A stretch of 64,000 nt of DNA from Faecalibacterium sp. I3-3-89 (GTDB taxonomy: Bacteria; Bacillota; Clostridia; Oscillospirales; Ruminococcaceae), in the NCBI RefSeq assembly GCF_023347275.1, contig NZ_CP094468.1, positions 186,001-250,000 of the forward strand, given 5' to 3'. How positions within the stretch are numbered: position 1 is the stretch's first letter; the number at the start of each line of letters is the position of its first letter. Positions 62,779 through 64,000 of the stretch are shown here, one piece after another. Made by a program: the position numbers and the translations under genes. The notes beneath the pieces are model-generated. The model searched no databases, was not told the origin of the DNA, and worked only from the letters and a program-made list of their open reading frames with translations.

Positions 62779-64000
62779 TTTTTCTCCTCCTTTGCGGCAA
62801 GGGCGGCGCGCAGCTTTTCCAGCATCTCGTCCATCTCTCGGTGCTTGAACTGGTAGCTGGCCTTATTGGCGATGAAGCGGGCCGAGATGGGCATGAACTC
62901 CGTCACCACCCGCAGGCCGTTCTCCCGCAGGGTGGTGCCCGTCTCCACGATGTCCACGATGACGTCCGACAGGCCCAGAATGGGGGCCAGCTCGATGGAG
63001 CCGTTGAGCTTGATGATGTCGATGTCCCGCCCGATGGATGCATAGTAGCTCTTGGCGATGTTGACGAATTTGGTGGCCACCCGCACCGGGCGGCTGGGGT
63101 CGTCCTGATAGTCGGCCGGGGCGGCGACGCACATCCGGCACCTGCCGAGGCCGGTGTCCAGCAGCTCGTAGACATCGGCGGAGGCCTCGGTCAGGATGTC
63201 CTTGCCCACGATGCCCACATCCGCTGCGCCGTGCTCGACGTAGATGGCCACATCGCTGGGCTTGACGAGAAAATAGCGGATGCCTGCCGCCGGGTTCTCC
63301 ACCACCAGCTTTCGGGTGGCGTTGTAGTCCTCGGGACAGCCGTAGCCGATGCCTGCCAGAAGGTCATAGACCTTATCGCCCAGACGGCCCTTTGGCAGGG
63401 CCACGTTCAGCATGGGCTTTTCCGTGGGCTGCTTCTGCACCGGCGGCAGCGGGGCGCTCAGGCGGTCCAGCTCGTCGAGGTAGACTGCGAAGCCGATGGC
63501 CCCCGCCCCCGGGGTGAATTTCTGCATCAGCAGGTCGTACCGCCCGCCTTTGAGCACCGGACGGGGGAGGGACTCCAGATAGCCCTGAAAGACGAGGCCG
63601 TTGTAGTACTCCATCTCACCGGCCAGCGTCATGTCCAGACGGATGCTTCCGTCCGCACCGTTCAGCTCGGCGGCGATGGCGTTCAGCTCAGCGGCGGCGG
63701 CCCGCATCCGCTGGTTCCGGCAGGCCGCTTCCACCCGAGGCAGCACCTCTTCGCAGCGGCCGCAGAGCTGCATCAGCCCGGCCAGCGCCTCTGCGCCTGC
63801 CTCGTCCAGCCCGGCGGCAGAGGCCGCCGCCCGCAGCTCGTGAAGGTTCTTGGCCCGCAGCTTGGCCAGCAGGGCTGCGCGGGAGGCCTCGGGTACGCCC
63901 AGCGCGTCCAGCAGGCCGAACAGATAGCCCATGTGGCTCACTTCCAGCACCCACGGCTTTCCCAGCCGGGCGAGGGACTGGGCCGCCAGCGACACGGCCT
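62775..64000 (-). CDS. hisG: HisZ-HisG fusion: ATP phosphoribosyltransferase (partial, runs off window)
   Basis: One open frame of over 408 codons covers two proteins that are usually separate. The first roughly 195 residues are the C-terminal half of HisZ, the class II tRNA-synthetase-like regulatory subunit (YYNGLVFQGYLESLPRPVLKGGRYDLLMQKF and GAIGFAVYLDELDRL, named by ends). After a Pro/Lys/Gln linker (APLPPVQKQPTEKP), MLNVALPKGRLGDKVYDLL opens a 212-residue short-form HisG with ADVGIVGKDIL and the PRPP loop IVETGTTLRENGLRV. The frame remains open to the window edge, so the HisZ start is outside. An internal ATG at 63413 has only a weak GGAA site. Confidence 0.9.
   Translation of the reverse strand, partial: AVSLAAQSLARLGKPWVLEVSHMGYLFGLLDALGVPEASRAALLAKLRAKNLHELRAAASAAGLDEAGAEALAGLMQLCGRCEEVLPRVEAACRNQRMRAAAAELNAIAAELNGADGSIRLDMTLAGEMEYYNGLVFQGYLESLPRPVLKGGRYDLLMQKFTPGAGAIGFAVYLDELDRLSAPLPPVQKQPTEKPMLNVALPKGRLGDKVYDLLAGIGYGCPEDYNATRKLVVENPAAGIRYFLVKPSDVAIYVEHGAADVGIVGKDILTEASADVYELLDTGLGRCRMCVAAPADYQDDPSRPVRVATKFVNIAKSYYASIGRDIDIIKLNGSIELAPILGLSDVIVDIVETGTTLRENGLRVVTEFMPISARFIANKASYQFKHREMDEMLEKLRAALAAKEEKK

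Noticed and set aside
59941..62856. A 971-codon open frame on the plus strand across the his operon
   Set aside because: It is antisense to hisB, hisC and hisD, which are well supported by motifs. Its translation is low-complexity (H, D, G, V, Q-rich) and matches no family. It results from the GC-rich third positions.
1..64000. CRISPR arrays, rRNA genes or complete insertion sequences
   Set aside because: No regularly spaced short direct repeats, no rRNA sequence apart from a short boxA-like motif, and no transposase gene were seen.

Overview
The window looks like a chromosomal segment from a high-GC, low-motility gut Firmicute of the Faecalibacterium / Oscillospiraceae type. The reasons are AGGAGG ribosome sites, frequent TTG/GTG starts, TTGACA-N16/17-TATAAT promoters, GC-rich core genes with very strong third-position GC, and dispersed CTCTCC-type palindromic repeats. 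The genus is an inference from general resemblance, not a demonstrated identity.

Region 1 (1-9787) is a decayed integrative mobile element of lower GC. From left to right it holds a relaxase-like remnant broken by an in-frame stop, zinc-knuckle and hypothetical accessory genes, an XRE repressor with an ImmA/IrrE protease facing a truncated Y-family polymerase, a second ImmA/IrrE protein, a candidate structured RNA, a sigma-like regulator, a MazF-like protein overlapped by a ParB-like (DUF6551-like) gene, an excisionase and a Tn916-type tyrosine integrase. The integrase abuts the 3' end of a tRNA-Ser(CGA) gene, the likely attachment site. A 5' half-copy of a serine tRNA lies just upstream of that tRNA.

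Region 2 (10178-25236) is core and transport: a MATE pump, a tripartite tricarboxylate transporter (tctC-tctB-tctA), an EamA permease, a MarR regulator, an NhaC-type antiporter whose natural start is shifted out of frame in an A-run, a thioesterase, a YwaF-like membrane protein, a zinc/cadmium efflux operon (ArsR, free HMA protein, P-type ATPase), azlCD and an asparaginase. It is followed by a 0.85-kb mosaic of non-coding repeats.

Region 3 (26200-31784) has a thioredoxin-reductase-like flavoprotein and a Crp/Fnr regulator. Next comes a 1.27-kb cassette (XRE regulator, glycine-zipper peptide, YefM-YoeB pair) bounded by two identical 45-bp terminator copies. After it lies a metal-handling cluster of two CobW-type GTPases, one with a very His/Asp/Cys-rich segment and one fused to a DUF1980-like tail, plus an acidic membrane-anchored protein.

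Region 4 (32067-55626) contains an X-Pro aminopeptidase, a glycosyltransferase, a LytTR regulator with a degenerate receiver, a HAD phosphatase, a patatin, an Enzyme-I-like protein lacking key acidic residues, rsmE and prmA, a membrane-anchored orphan EIIB domain, pstSCAB-phoU, an AraC-type protein, a dipeptide epimerase, sstT, an ECF S-component behind a terminator-bearing leader, a split transketolase and a second MATE protein.

Region 5 (55962-64000) is a histidine biosynthesis operon on the minus strand, in the order hisZ-hisG (apparently one fused reading frame, cut by the window edge), hisD, hisC, hisB, hisH, hisA, hisF, hisIE and a PHP-type histidinol-phosphatase. It gives the whole route from PRPP and ATP to histidinol and histidine.

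The most unusual signals are the nested repeat families (five copies of one family, four of another), the terminator-flanked cassette, the metal-GTPase cluster, the structured RNA near 5.1 kb, the ECF leader, the HisZ-HisG fusion and the PTS-like orphans.
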